A DNA stretch of 64,000 nt. It comes from Eggerthellaceae bacterium. GTDB taxonomy: Bacteria; Actinomycetota; Coriobacteriia; Coriobacteriales; Eggerthellaceae. The notes beneath the pieces were generated by a model, which worked only from the letters and a program-made list of their open reading frames with translations, searched no databases and was not told where the DNA came from. Location of the stretch: contig CAJTDS010000008.1 of the NCBI GenBank assembly GCA_910575165.1, positions 1 to 64,000 of the forward strand, given 5' to 3'. Below, in pieces: positions 25,966 to 33,024 of this stretch (positions are counted from its first letter, which is position 1; each line of letters starts with the position of its first letter). The position numbers and the translations under genes were made by a program.

Positions 25966-27207
25966 TTAGCCGAACGGCGTCTCTTCCTTCTTCAGAAGGC
26001 CGCTCTCGTACATGGCCGCAACCTCGTCGGCGGTGGCGCCCAGCTCTTCCAGGATATCCTCGTTGTCCGCGCCCACGAGCGGCATGCCGCGCCAGATCTG
26101 GCCCGGGTTCTGCTTGAGCTTCGGCACGATGTTCACACCGCGGATGGTGCCCTCGTCGTAGGAGTTCTTCCACTCCGTGAAGCTCTCGCGGGCGATGTAG
26201 TGGGGGTCCTTCTCGGCGATGGCGAAGTTATAGATACGGCTGCAAGGCACGCCGCACTCCAGCATGATCTTCTCGGCTTCCTCGGCGTCGTGCTCGGAGA
26301 AGAACTTCTCCATGGCCGCCTCCAGGACGTCGCCGGCCTCGGTGCCGAAGGCCACCACGGGGGTGCCCACGGGGAACAGGTCGCTGCCGTACTCCAGGCC
26401 GAAGGCGGGGACGGCCTTCTTCACCACGCCGGGGCCCAGGATGAGCACGTAGATGGGCACGCCGTCCTTGCAGATGTAGGTGCCGTAGCCGGCCGAGGAG
26501 GTGGAATGGCTGCCCTCGCGCACGGGAAGGGCCCCGGTGTTGAGGTAGTTAACCGCGTAGAAGCCCTCGCAGCGAAGCATGGCCTCGTACTGGGCAACGT
26601 CGACGCTCTCGCCCTTGCCGGTCTTCTGGGCGTTGATGTAGCCGGCAAGCGCTCCCAGATCGGCCATGAAGCCGGCGTAGTAGTCGCTCACCTGCGGGAA
26701 CGCCAGAACGGGCAGACGGTCCGGGAAGCCGTTCATTTCCATGAAGCAGCCGTAGGCCTGGCCGATGCCGTCGAAGGAGGCGCGGCCGATGTAAGCCGGG
26801 TCGCCGGTCTGGCCGAAGCCGGAGATGTGCACGATGGTGAGCTTGGGGTTGACCTCCCACAGCACCTCGTCGGGCATGCCCCACTTGGCCATCTGGCCGC
26901 CGCGGAAGCCATCCATGAGGATGTCGGCGTCCTTGAGCAGCTTGAAGAAGTACTCGCGGCCCTCGCCCTCCTTCACGTTCATGCACAGGCTGCGCGTGTT
27001 GCGGCGCTCCATCTGGGTGCCCCAACCCTGAAGCTTCTCGTTCTGCGGACGGGAGGTATCGCGCCCAAGGGGACTCTCGATGCCGATGACGTCGGCGCCC
27101 ATGTCGGCCAGAAGCCCGCAGGCGAAGGGGCCGGCGATGGCCATGGTCAGGTTCACGACGCGCACACCCTGCAGCGGTCCGAACTTGGGACAATCTTGCG
27201 TTTTCAT
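25966..27207 (-). CDS. CaiB-like type III CoA-transferase, paralogue 1
   Basis: A 413-residue family III CoA-transferase. It opens KFGPLQGVRVVNLTMAIAGPFACGLLADMGADVIGIE as in carnitine CoA-transferase CaiB. It continues with VLWEVNPKLTIVHISGFGQTGDPAYIGRASFDGI and ends with IVPKLKQNPGQIWRGMPLVGADNEDILEELG, very close in style to CaiB. The catalytic aspartate should be the one in GKGESVDVAQYEAMLR. It moves CoA between acids, here probably from a product thioester to a new substrate. It has its own sigma-54 promoter 32 bases (predicted leader) upstream. Confidence 0.92.
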   Translation of the reverse strand: MKTQDCPKFGPLQGVRVVNLTMAIAGPFACGLLADMGADVIGIESPLGRDTSRPQNEKLQGWGTQMERRNTRSLCMNVKEGEGREYFFKLLKDADILMDGFRGGQMAKWGMPDEVLWEVNPKLTIVHISGFGQTGDPAYIGRASFDGIGQAYGCFMEMNGFPDRLPVLAFPQVSDYYAGFMADLGALAGYINAQKTGKGESVDVAQYEAMLRCEGFYAVNYLNTGALPVREGSHSTSSAGYGTYICKDGVPIYVLILGPGVVKKAVPAFGLEYGSDLFPVGTPVVAFGTEAGDVLEAAMEKFFSEHDAEEAEKIMLECGVPCSRIYNFAIAEKDPHYIARESFTEWKNSYDEGTIRGVNIVPKLKQNPGQIWRGMPLVGADNEDILEELGATADEVAAMYESGLLKKEETPFG

Positions 27208-27249
27208 GCACTTCCTCCTTGTTGTGTTGGGGAACCTGGAAAACCTTCA

Positions 27250-27265
27250 AGCAAAAGCCGTGCCA
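27250..27265 (-). promoter_or_regulatory. Sigma-54 promoter of CoA-transferase 1
   Basis: TGGCACGGCTTTTGCT on the minus strand is a full match to the consensus. Its -24 box lies three bases from that of a divergent element on the plus strand (27269-27284). Confidence 0.85.
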
Positions 27266-27268
27266 CGC

Positions 27269-27284
27269 TGGCATCTCTTTTGCA
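27269..27284 (+). promoter_or_regulatory. Sigma-54-type promoter facing the Hsp70-like gene
   Basis: TGGCATCTCTTTTGCA keeps the invariant GG and GC pairs at correct spacing and differs from the best consensus only after the -24 GGCA. It points at the plus-strand gene at 27398. The leader would be about 100 bases. It is the weaker half of a back-to-back promoter pair. Confidence 0.5.
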
Positions 27285-27397
27285 TGGAAAGAGGGCGTCG
27301 TCCGGCATCGACGGGAGCGCATCCAGGCAGCCGGGGCCGATTGTTTGCTACACTGTGAGCAACGGAGCAACACACCTTCGAGAAAGCGGTTACCAGC

Positions 27398-28162
27398 ATG
27401 GCTCTTTTCAAGAACTCGGCGAAAACCCCCGCCATGGACAAGTGCGACCAGGTCGCGTTCGTCCTGGAACCGGAAAACGGCACGCTGCCCCTGCCCATCT
27501 GCATCGAGATACCGGGGGGTCGCGCCCACGAGGTCATCCCCGCCGGCGTGAAGCTTCCCTACAAGACCACCCAGATTTTCTCCACTGTTGACCCCTACCA
27601 GCTTGCCGCCGAATTCCACCTGGTAGCAGGCACGCGGCCGCTCGTCCGCGACAACATAGAGCTGGGGCGGGTGCGCATCCGCGATGTGAAGTGGGCCGGC
27701 GCGGGCAAGCCCAAGCTCGAGGTCAGCTTCGCCATAGCCAAGGACGGGACGCTCACCGTCAACGCCGACAACCTGGACAAGAAGCGCACGGAAATGCTGG
27801 CCCACGTCGAACGGTCGAGCGTGAGCGCCGAAGAGGCAGCCGCCGCCAAGGCCGCAGCCGAAGCCGCCGCAGAGCACGACCAGTGGATGGAGCGGTGCAT
27901 CGACGAGATGCTGGTGGGCTACGCGCTCATGGATGCCGCCTACGAGCGCTACGCCGTAGCCAAGAAGAAGCTCAATCCCATGCAGAGCCGCGAGTACAAG
28001 CAAGCCCGGCGGCGCCTGCAGAAAGCCCTGAACGTCATGCCGCCCGAGGCTACGCCCGAGACCATGGCCGAGCTCAACGCGGCGCGCGAGGCATTCGACG
28101 CCATCTACGAAAGCCACAAGCCGGTCTACGACGCCGTCATGGCGTGGTTCGACAAGCAGTAG
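27398..28162 (+). CDS. Stand-alone Hsp70 substrate-binding-domain-like protein
   Basis: A 254-residue protein that looks like the peptide-binding half of DnaK without its ATPase. Residues 29-135 follow the Hsp70 beta-sandwich: LPLPICIEIPGGRAHEVIPAGVKLPYKTTQIFSTVDPYQ (compare LGIET-GG and IPRNTTIP in DnaK), then VAGTRPLVRDNIELGRVRIRDV, KPKLEVSFAIAKDGTLTVNA. Residues 140-254 are charged, Ala-rich helices resembling the lid. No actin-fold motif is present, and the upstream bases hold no frame for one. It is the only plus-strand gene inside the island, and a sigma-54-like element faces it. A chaperone-adaptor or sensor role is inference. Confidence 0.75.
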   Translation: MALFKNSAKTPAMDKCDQVAFVLEPENGTLPLPICIEIPGGRAHEVIPAGVKLPYKTTQIFSTVDPYQLAAEFHLVAGTRPLVRDNIELGRVRIRDVKWAGAGKPKLEVSFAIAKDGTLTVNADNLDKKRTEMLAHVERSSVSAEEAAAAKAAAEAAAEHDQWMERCIDEMLVGYALMDAAYERYAVAKKKLNPMQSREYKQARRRLQKALNVMPPEATPETMAELNAAREAFDAIYESHKPVYDAVMAWFDKQ

Positions 28163-28328
28163 CAGGCGATTCGGCCGATAGCTCGACGGGCAGATACGGG
28201 CTCGAAGCAAGCTGCTGGGCATGACCGGGTTCGGGACGAGCGCCCGGCGACCAACGTATGCCCGGACGCAGCATTCCGCCGAGAAACCGCCTTCTCCGCA
28301 TCCCCATAGCGCGTCGGCGCAAAAAAGG

Positions 28329-28354
28329 AAAGCCCCTGCCGAAGCAGGGGCTTT
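28329..28354. terminator. Bidirectional terminator between the Hsp70-like gene and MFS 3
   Basis: A perfect 11-bp stem (28329-28339 with 28344-28354) has a 4-base loop. Minus-strand transcripts meet a T-rich tail (TTTCCTTTTTT), and plus-strand ones meet a short CTTTTCC. It sits between convergent genes. The 160 bases before it hold nothing else recognisable. Confidence 0.85.
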
Positions 28355-28401
28355 TCCGCAGCTCGAGTTTGCAGCCCCGAGCAGTGTGCCTTACGCGAAG
28401 C

Positions 28402-29682
28402 TTACTTCGCCCAAGCGCGACGGCCCATGGGAACGATGATCAGGGCCAGGACGACGATCAGCACGTAGAAGATGATGTTCATCCAGAACGCGCCGGCGTA
28501 GGAACCGGTGATGTCGAAGATCTGGGCGTAGATCAGGGCCGAGAAGCCGGAGAACACGTTCAGACCGGTAGCGACCACGGAGAACACGCTGGCGTAGTCC
28601 TTGTCGCCGAAAGCCTGCTGGCAGGTCAGCGGCGGAACCACGTTCAGAGCGGAGTAGCCGATGCCGAACAGGCCAACGCCCACGTAGAACATCATCTCGG
28701 AACCGCCGGACACCAGAGCCACGGCGGCACCGGCAGCGCCCAGAACGCCAGCCACGATGCCGGACATCTTGGCACCGAAGTGGTCGGAGATCCAGCCCAG
28801 ACCGAACTTGCCGATCATGGAGGTCACCATGGCCACGGACACGGCCAGAGCGCCCACGGCGGCACCGTCGGTGAACAGCGTGTTGGTGGAAGCGTAGCGG
28901 GCCAGCTGCTGCACGAAGGAAGCAGAGATAACGAACATGCCGGCCATGAGGATGAGGAGCCACAGAGCGGGCTGCTTCAGAGCCTCGCCGCGGGTCAGAC
29001 CCTGGGTCTCCTTGACCTCGGTGACCTTGGCCTCGGCGCTCTTGGCGCGGTCAGCCTCGGCGGCGTCGTAGCCCCAGGGCTTCACGCCCATCTTCTCGGG
29101 AGACTCGCGCAGCAGGGCGAAGGTGACGCCAGCGCCGGCGACGAGCACGATGACGGAGCAGATGATACGAGCCTGCTGCCAGCCCCAGGTGGCAATCCAA
29201 CCGCCGATGATGGGGCTCATGATGGCGCCGAACAGCGACACGAACACGCCGATGGCACCGATGACCGAGCCGTTGTTCTTGGCGAACCAGCGGTTGACCA
29301 TCGTGGGCGTGGCGATGTACATCCAGAACGCGGCGGACGCGCCGTAGAGCACGCCGTAGACGTTCCACTGCCACGGAGCGGTGAACCAGGCGCAGGCGAG
29401 GTTGGCCAGGCCGAACACCAGAACGGCGGCGCCCAGGATCCAGCGGGGGTTGTACTTCATGATCAGCTTGCCGGCGAACGGCGTGCAGATGGCGGCCACC
29501 CAGGGCTGGATGGACATGAACAGCGAAGCCTCGGTCTGAGACCAGCCGAACTCGTTGATGACGGGCGTCAGGAACAGGCCCGCATGGTTGGCGGCGAAGC
29601 CCAGCGGCACGGCGTAGAACGCGATGCAGGAGATCGCGATCGCCCAGGCGTAATTACTGCCCTTAACTTGTGAAGATCCCAT
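28402..29682 (-). CDS. MFS transporter, OFA type, paralogue 3
   Basis: A 426-residue, 12-helix carrier: MGSSQVKGSNYAWAIAISCIAFYAVPLGFAANHAGLFLTPVINEFGWSQTEA, FAGKLIMKYNPRW and SPEKMGVKPWGYD. It is the third member of the local OFA group and differs from the others at the end of the central loop (PWGY in place of PYGA). ATG 29682 has AAGGAGA upstream, and a longer frame to 29739 would overlap the sigma-54 promoter. Confidence 0.9.
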   Translation of the reverse strand: MGSSQVKGSNYAWAIAISCIAFYAVPLGFAANHAGLFLTPVINEFGWSQTEASLFMSIQPWVAAICTPFAGKLIMKYNPRWILGAAVLVFGLANLACAWFTAPWQWNVYGVLYGASAAFWMYIATPTMVNRWFAKNNGSVIGAIGVFVSLFGAIMSPIIGGWIATWGWQQARIICSVIVLVAGAGVTFALLRESPEKMGVKPWGYDAAEADRAKSAEAKVTEVKETQGLTRGEALKQPALWLLILMAGMFVISASFVQQLARYASTNTLFTDGAAVGALAVSVAMVTSMIGKFGLGWISDHFGAKMSGIVAGVLGAAGAAVALVSGGSEMMFYVGVGLFGIGYSALNVVPPLTCQQAFGDKDYASVFSVVATGLNVFSGFSALIYAQIFDITGSYAGAFWMNIIFYVLIVVLALIIVPMGRRAWAK

Positions 29683-29734
29683 TCTTTCTCCTTGTCTCTT
29701 GCGTGCCCGCACCCCGCAGGCACGCTGTGCGACG

Positions 29735-29750
29735 AGCAAAAACCGTGCCG
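29735..29750 (-). promoter_or_regulatory. Sigma-54 promoter of MFS 3
   Basis: CGGCACGGTTTTTGCT on the minus strand matches the consensus except for the first base. The predicted start site is about 42 bases before the MFS 3 ATG. Confidence 0.78.
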
Positions 29751-29852
29751 CCAGGCCCTCTGCAACGAACCCACCGGCTACCGTTTCTGCTCATTACCCT
29801 CTCAAGTGCGGGCGCCCCCTTCGAAGCAGCCCGCACCGTAAGGCTAAGCAGT

Positions 29853-29886
29853 TGGCATGGAAATTACAAGACTATATTTTCCATGC
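29853..29886. repeat. Inverted repeat downstream of CoA-transferase 2
   Basis: GGCATGGAAA is paired with TTTTCCATGCC around about 13 bases, just beyond the stop codon at 29895. It could be a T-poor terminator of CoA-transferase 2 or a protein-binding dyad upstream of the MFS 3 promoter. Confidence 0.5.
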
Positions 29887-29894
29887 CGAAAGGG

Positions 29895-31139
29895 TTATTC
29901 GCCCTTCTTGATGACGCCCTTCTCGTAGAGCAGCTCGATCTCGGCGGGCGAGTAGCCGAACTCCTCCAGGATGTCATCGGTATCGGCGTTATACTTCGCG
30001 CCGCCGCGGACCACCTGGCCAGGATGCTTCGAGAACTTCGGCATCATGTTGACCTGCTTGACGTCCTTGTCGGTGATCTCGTCGTGCACCTCGATGAACA
30101 CCTCGCGGGCCTTGTAGTGCGAGTCCTCCAGCATCATGGCGTAGGTCATGTGCGGGGAAACCGGGATGCCCATCTCGGAGAAGGTCCTGTTCACCTCTTC
30201 GACGGTACGGGCCTCGCACCACTCGTCGAGCGCCTTGCGGAATTTCGCGGCGCGCGGCGGCAGCGGGTCGTCCAGGCTCTTGCAGCCCGGGGCGCGGGTG
30301 ATGGAGGCGTAGGAACCCAGCGGCTGGAAGTCCGGGTCGTCGGCAAAGCCGAAGAACTCCACCAGCTTGCGCACGGGACCGGCGCCGCCCACGGCCACCT
30401 GGCAGTAGCCGTCGAGGCACTTCTGGGCACCGGCGCAGGCGCCCACCAGGTCCTCGTTGCCGATGCGCATGGGCTGGATGCCGTGGTTGATGCCGTCGGA
30501 GAGCGTGGCTCCCTGAATGCGCACCAACGACTCGAACTGCGTGCAGTCGATGGACTCGCCCTCGCCGGTCTCACGGGCGCGGATGACCGCAGCCAGCGTG
30601 GCCCACGCGCCCATGAGAGCCGTGGCGAAGTCGCCCGTGAAGGGCTTGGTCACGTTGGGCGGGCAGCCCGGGAAGCCGTTGAGGTTGGAGTAGCCGGAGA
30701 AGGCCTGTCCGATGGGGTCGAAGGACGCCTTGCGGACGTAGTCCGGGTCGCCCCAGTTGCCGAAGCCGGAGATGTGCAGGATGACGAGCGCGGGGTTGGC
30801 CTCCCACAGCACCTCGTCGGTGAGGCCCCACTTGGCCCAGGTGCCGCCCTTGGAGGACTCCACCAGAACGTCGGCCCATTTCACCATCTGAAGCAGGATC
30901 TCCTTGCCCTCGGGAGAGGGAATGTTCAAGGTCATCATGCGCTGGTTGCGGCGGTCGACGGACCAGGCATCGCCGTACATACGGTACATGTCGGGAGCCA
31001 TCACGCTTTCCAGCTCGATAACGTCGGCGCCCTGCTCGGCGAACAGCTCGCACACGAAGGGCGCGGCGATGACTGCACCCGCGTTGAGAACCTTCAGGCT
31101 CTGCAAGTTGCCGAACTTGGGACGATCAGCTGACTTCAT
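29895..31139 (-). CDS. CaiB-like type III CoA-transferase, paralogue 2
   Basis: A 414-residue family III CoA-transferase: KFGNLQSLKVLNAGAVIAAPFVCELFAEQGADVIELE, VLWEANPALVILHISGFGNWGDPDYVRKASFDPIGQAFSG, a catalytic segment GEGESIDCTQFESLVR with the expected aspartate, and NMMPKFSKHPGQVVRGG near the end. Residues 195-300 diverge most from paralogues 1 and 3, suggesting a different acyl substrate. Two sigma-54 promoters in tandem precede it. Confidence 0.92.
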   Translation of the reverse strand: MKSADRPKFGNLQSLKVLNAGAVIAAPFVCELFAEQGADVIELESVMAPDMYRMYGDAWSVDRRNQRMMTLNIPSPEGKEILLQMVKWADVLVESSKGGTWAKWGLTDEVLWEANPALVILHISGFGNWGDPDYVRKASFDPIGQAFSGYSNLNGFPGCPPNVTKPFTGDFATALMGAWATLAAVIRARETGEGESIDCTQFESLVRIQGATLSDGINHGIQPMRIGNEDLVGACAGAQKCLDGYCQVAVGGAGPVRKLVEFFGFADDPDFQPLGSYASITRAPGCKSLDDPLPPRAAKFRKALDEWCEARTVEEVNRTFSEMGIPVSPHMTYAMMLEDSHYKAREVFIEVHDEITDKDVKQVNMMPKFSKHPGQVVRGGAKYNADTDDILEEFGYSPAEIELLYEKGVIKKGE

Positions 31140-31224
31140 AGGCTACCTCCTTGGTATTTGGACGGGACGCCCGATGCGGAATCCCCTCTCTCCGTCGCAC
31201 CTAAACGACGCACTGATCCTTGCA

Positions 31225-31240
31225 AGCAACATTCATGCCA
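31225..31240 (-). promoter_or_regulatory. Sigma-54 promoter of CoA-transferase 2, proximal
   Basis: TGGCATGAATGTTGCT on the minus strand matches TGGCAYG-N4-TTGCW in full. The predicted leader is about 75 bases. Confidence 0.8.
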
Positions 31241-31317
31241 ACTTCTTCCGGAGACGCACCTTCCCTCTGCGCTCCCCTTCCGTCGGCATCTCCTGCTGCC
31301 CGGCTGCTATTCCTCCA

Positions 31318-31333
31318 AGCAACTTCCGTGCCA
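31318..31333 (-). promoter_or_regulatory. Sigma-54 promoter of CoA-transferase 2, distal
   Basis: TGGCACGGAAGTTGCT on the minus strand is a full match, 93 bases upstream of the proximal element. The predicted leader is about 168 bases. It lies about 100 bases past the stop codon of CoA-transferase 3. Confidence 0.8.
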
Positions 31334-31432
31334 AATATCACGGCGAACGGTATCTTTTTCGGGAGCGAAGGGCACAATTCAAGCGGGCAGCGGTTTGCGG
31401 CGAAGGGCGCCAAAAGGCCCTGCAGAAGAATC

Positions 31433-32674
31433 CTACACGCCGGGTTGGAAATAGGGGTGTTTACCCAGCAGGCGGCTTTCGTACATGGATGCTATCTGCC
31501 CCTCGTCAAGGCCCAGCTCTCCTAAGATGTCCTCGTTGTCCTGGCCGATGGAGGGGGCTCCGCGCCACACGCGCCCCGGGAAGTTCGCCGTCTCGGGCAC
31601 CACCTTCACGCCGGGGATGGTGTCGCTGCCGTCGCTGGAGGCCCACTCGGCAATGATGCCGCGCGCCTGGCAGTGGGGATGGTTGCGCAAGGCCTCGTAG
31701 TCCATGATACGCGAGCAGGGCACGCCGCCGTTTGCCAGGACGTCCTCCACCTCGGCCGCCGTACGCGTGGAGATGAAGTCCGCAAAGGCCGCCTCCGCCA
31801 CTTCCGCCGCGCGGCTTCCGTAGGGGATGATGCCCTCCCCTTCCGGGAAAAGCTCGCTTCCGTACTCCAGCCCGATGAGCGGCAGGCCCGCCCTCAGGAC
31901 GCCCGGCCCCAAAAACAGCACGTGCACCTCTTCCCCGTCGGCGCATTCGTAGGTGCCGTAGAGGGCGCAGATAAGGCTGTGGCTGCCCTCCTTCACGTAG
32001 TCGGCGCCGTAGTGCCAGTAGTCGGTGGGGTACTGGGACTGGGTGCGCAGGAGCGTTTCGAACTGGGCGATGTCGAAGGACTCCCCCTTGCCGGTCTGCG
32101 TGCGCTTGAGCAGGGCGGCCACGGTCATGCCGAAGGCGTAGAAGGAGGCCGAGTAGTCGCCGGGAAACACCATGGCCGGCAGCGAGGGCATGCCAGGAAA
32201 GCCGTTCATGCGCATGGTGCCGCTGAAGGCCTGGGCGATGGGGTCGTAGCTGGCGCGCTTGACGTAGGCCGGATCGCCCGTCTGGCCGAAGCCGGAGATA
32301 TGGGCGATGACCAGGCCCGGGTTGCGCTCCCACAGCACCTCGTCACCCAGGCCGTTGCGCTCGAAGCGGCCGCCCGTGGACGCCTCGATGAGCACGTCGG
32401 CGGTCTCGATGAGCGAAAGAAACGCCTCGCGGCCCTCGTCGTGCAGATAGTCCATGGCCAGCGAGCGCATGTTGCGCCGGTCCTGCTGCCAGCTGCCGCC
32501 GTGACCCGACATGCGGCCCATATCCGGCACGGTAGGGTGCTCGATCCAGATGACGTCGGCGCCGTTTTCCGCGTACAGCTCGGCGGCGAAGGGGGCTGCC
32601 ACAGAAAGCCCAATAAGCACCACCCGGTACCCGGACAAAAGTCCGAACTGGGGAATCTCAGACGTTTTCGCCAT
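31433..32674 (-). CDS. CaiB-like type III CoA-transferase, paralogue 3
   Basis: A 413-residue family III CoA-transferase: QFGLLSGYRVVLIGLSVAAPFAAELYAENGADVIWIEHP, VLWERNPGLVIAHISGFGQTGDPAYVKRASYDPIAQAFSGTMRMNG, GKGESFDIAQFETLLR with the catalytic aspartate, and VVPETANFPGRVWRGAPSIGQDNEDILGELG. The opening segment is close to CaiB. ATG 32674 follows GGAGGAGG; the longer frame to 32851 would cross its promoter. It is the first gene of the island on the minus strand. Confidence 0.92.
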   Translation of the reverse strand: MAKTSEIPQFGLLSGYRVVLIGLSVAAPFAAELYAENGADVIWIEHPTVPDMGRMSGHGGSWQQDRRNMRSLAMDYLHDEGREAFLSLIETADVLIEASTGGRFERNGLGDEVLWERNPGLVIAHISGFGQTGDPAYVKRASYDPIAQAFSGTMRMNGFPGMPSLPAMVFPGDYSASFYAFGMTVAALLKRTQTGKGESFDIAQFETLLRTQSQYPTDYWHYGADYVKEGSHSLICALYGTYECADGEEVHVLFLGPGVLRAGLPLIGLEYGSELFPEGEGIIPYGSRAAEVAEAAFADFISTRTAAEVEDVLANGGVPCSRIMDYEALRNHPHCQARGIIAEWASSDGSDTIPGVKVVPETANFPGRVWRGAPSIGQDNEDILGELGLDEGQIASMYESRLLGKHPYFQPGV

Positions 32675-32742
32675 GGGAACCTCCTCCCCGCCCGGCGCCG
32701 CAGCGACTTGGGCGGCTATGCCTTGTGCTTCGCGAAGCATTC

Positions 32743-32758
32743 TGCAAGATTCATGCCA
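32743..32758 (-). promoter_or_regulatory. Sigma-54 promoter of CoA-transferase 3
   Basis: TGGCATGAATCTTGCA on the minus strand matches TGGCAYG-N4-TTGCW in full. The predicted leader is about 58 bases. Confidence 0.8.
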
Positions 32759-32902
32759 AGGGGCGCCGACGCATCGCGGCCCCTGGCAACTGCGGCCGGT
32801 ACGCGCACGCGCACCGTCGCCTTCCCCGCAGCCGCGCGCGCCCGCGCCCATGCCCCGGCGGACTTTTCCGACTATAGTGGGATAAGGTCCGAGTGGAACA
32901 AT

Positions 32903-32926
32903 CTTTTCCTTGTATACTAGGAAAAG
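32903..32926. promoter_or_regulatory. 24-bp palindrome over a TATACT -10 box, upstream of the LuxR gene
   Basis: The 24 bases are symmetric at 22 positions, with arms CTTTTCCT and AGGAAAAG. They enclose the plus-strand -10 hexamer TATACT at 32913-32918. No good -35 is present. The layout fits an operator that blocks or activates transcription of the LuxR gene starting at 33025. Confidence 0.6.
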
Positions 32927-32939
32927 TCGCTCGCGATAG

Positions 32940-33001
32940 ACGCGTCAGGAGGCGGACGCGTTAGGCATGCCCAAAAGGCTCTCGTCAGCGCCGACGAGAG
33001 C
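32940..33001 (+). other. Two hairpins in the LuxR gene leader
   Basis: Two consecutive perfect stems, 7 bp (32940-32946 with 32955-32961) and 9 bp (32978-32986 with 32993-33001), lie between the -10 palindrome and the ribosome site. The second has no T-tract, so it is a leader structure rather than an evident terminator. Confidence 0.5.
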
Positions 33002-33024
33002 TTAGGCACAGCACGAGGAGAAAC

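Noticed and set aside
29852-29868. TGGCATGGAAATTACA on the plus strand as a sigma-54 promoter
   Set aside because: The -12 GC is changed to AC and no plus-strand gene follows for 3 kb. It is part of an inverted repeat instead.
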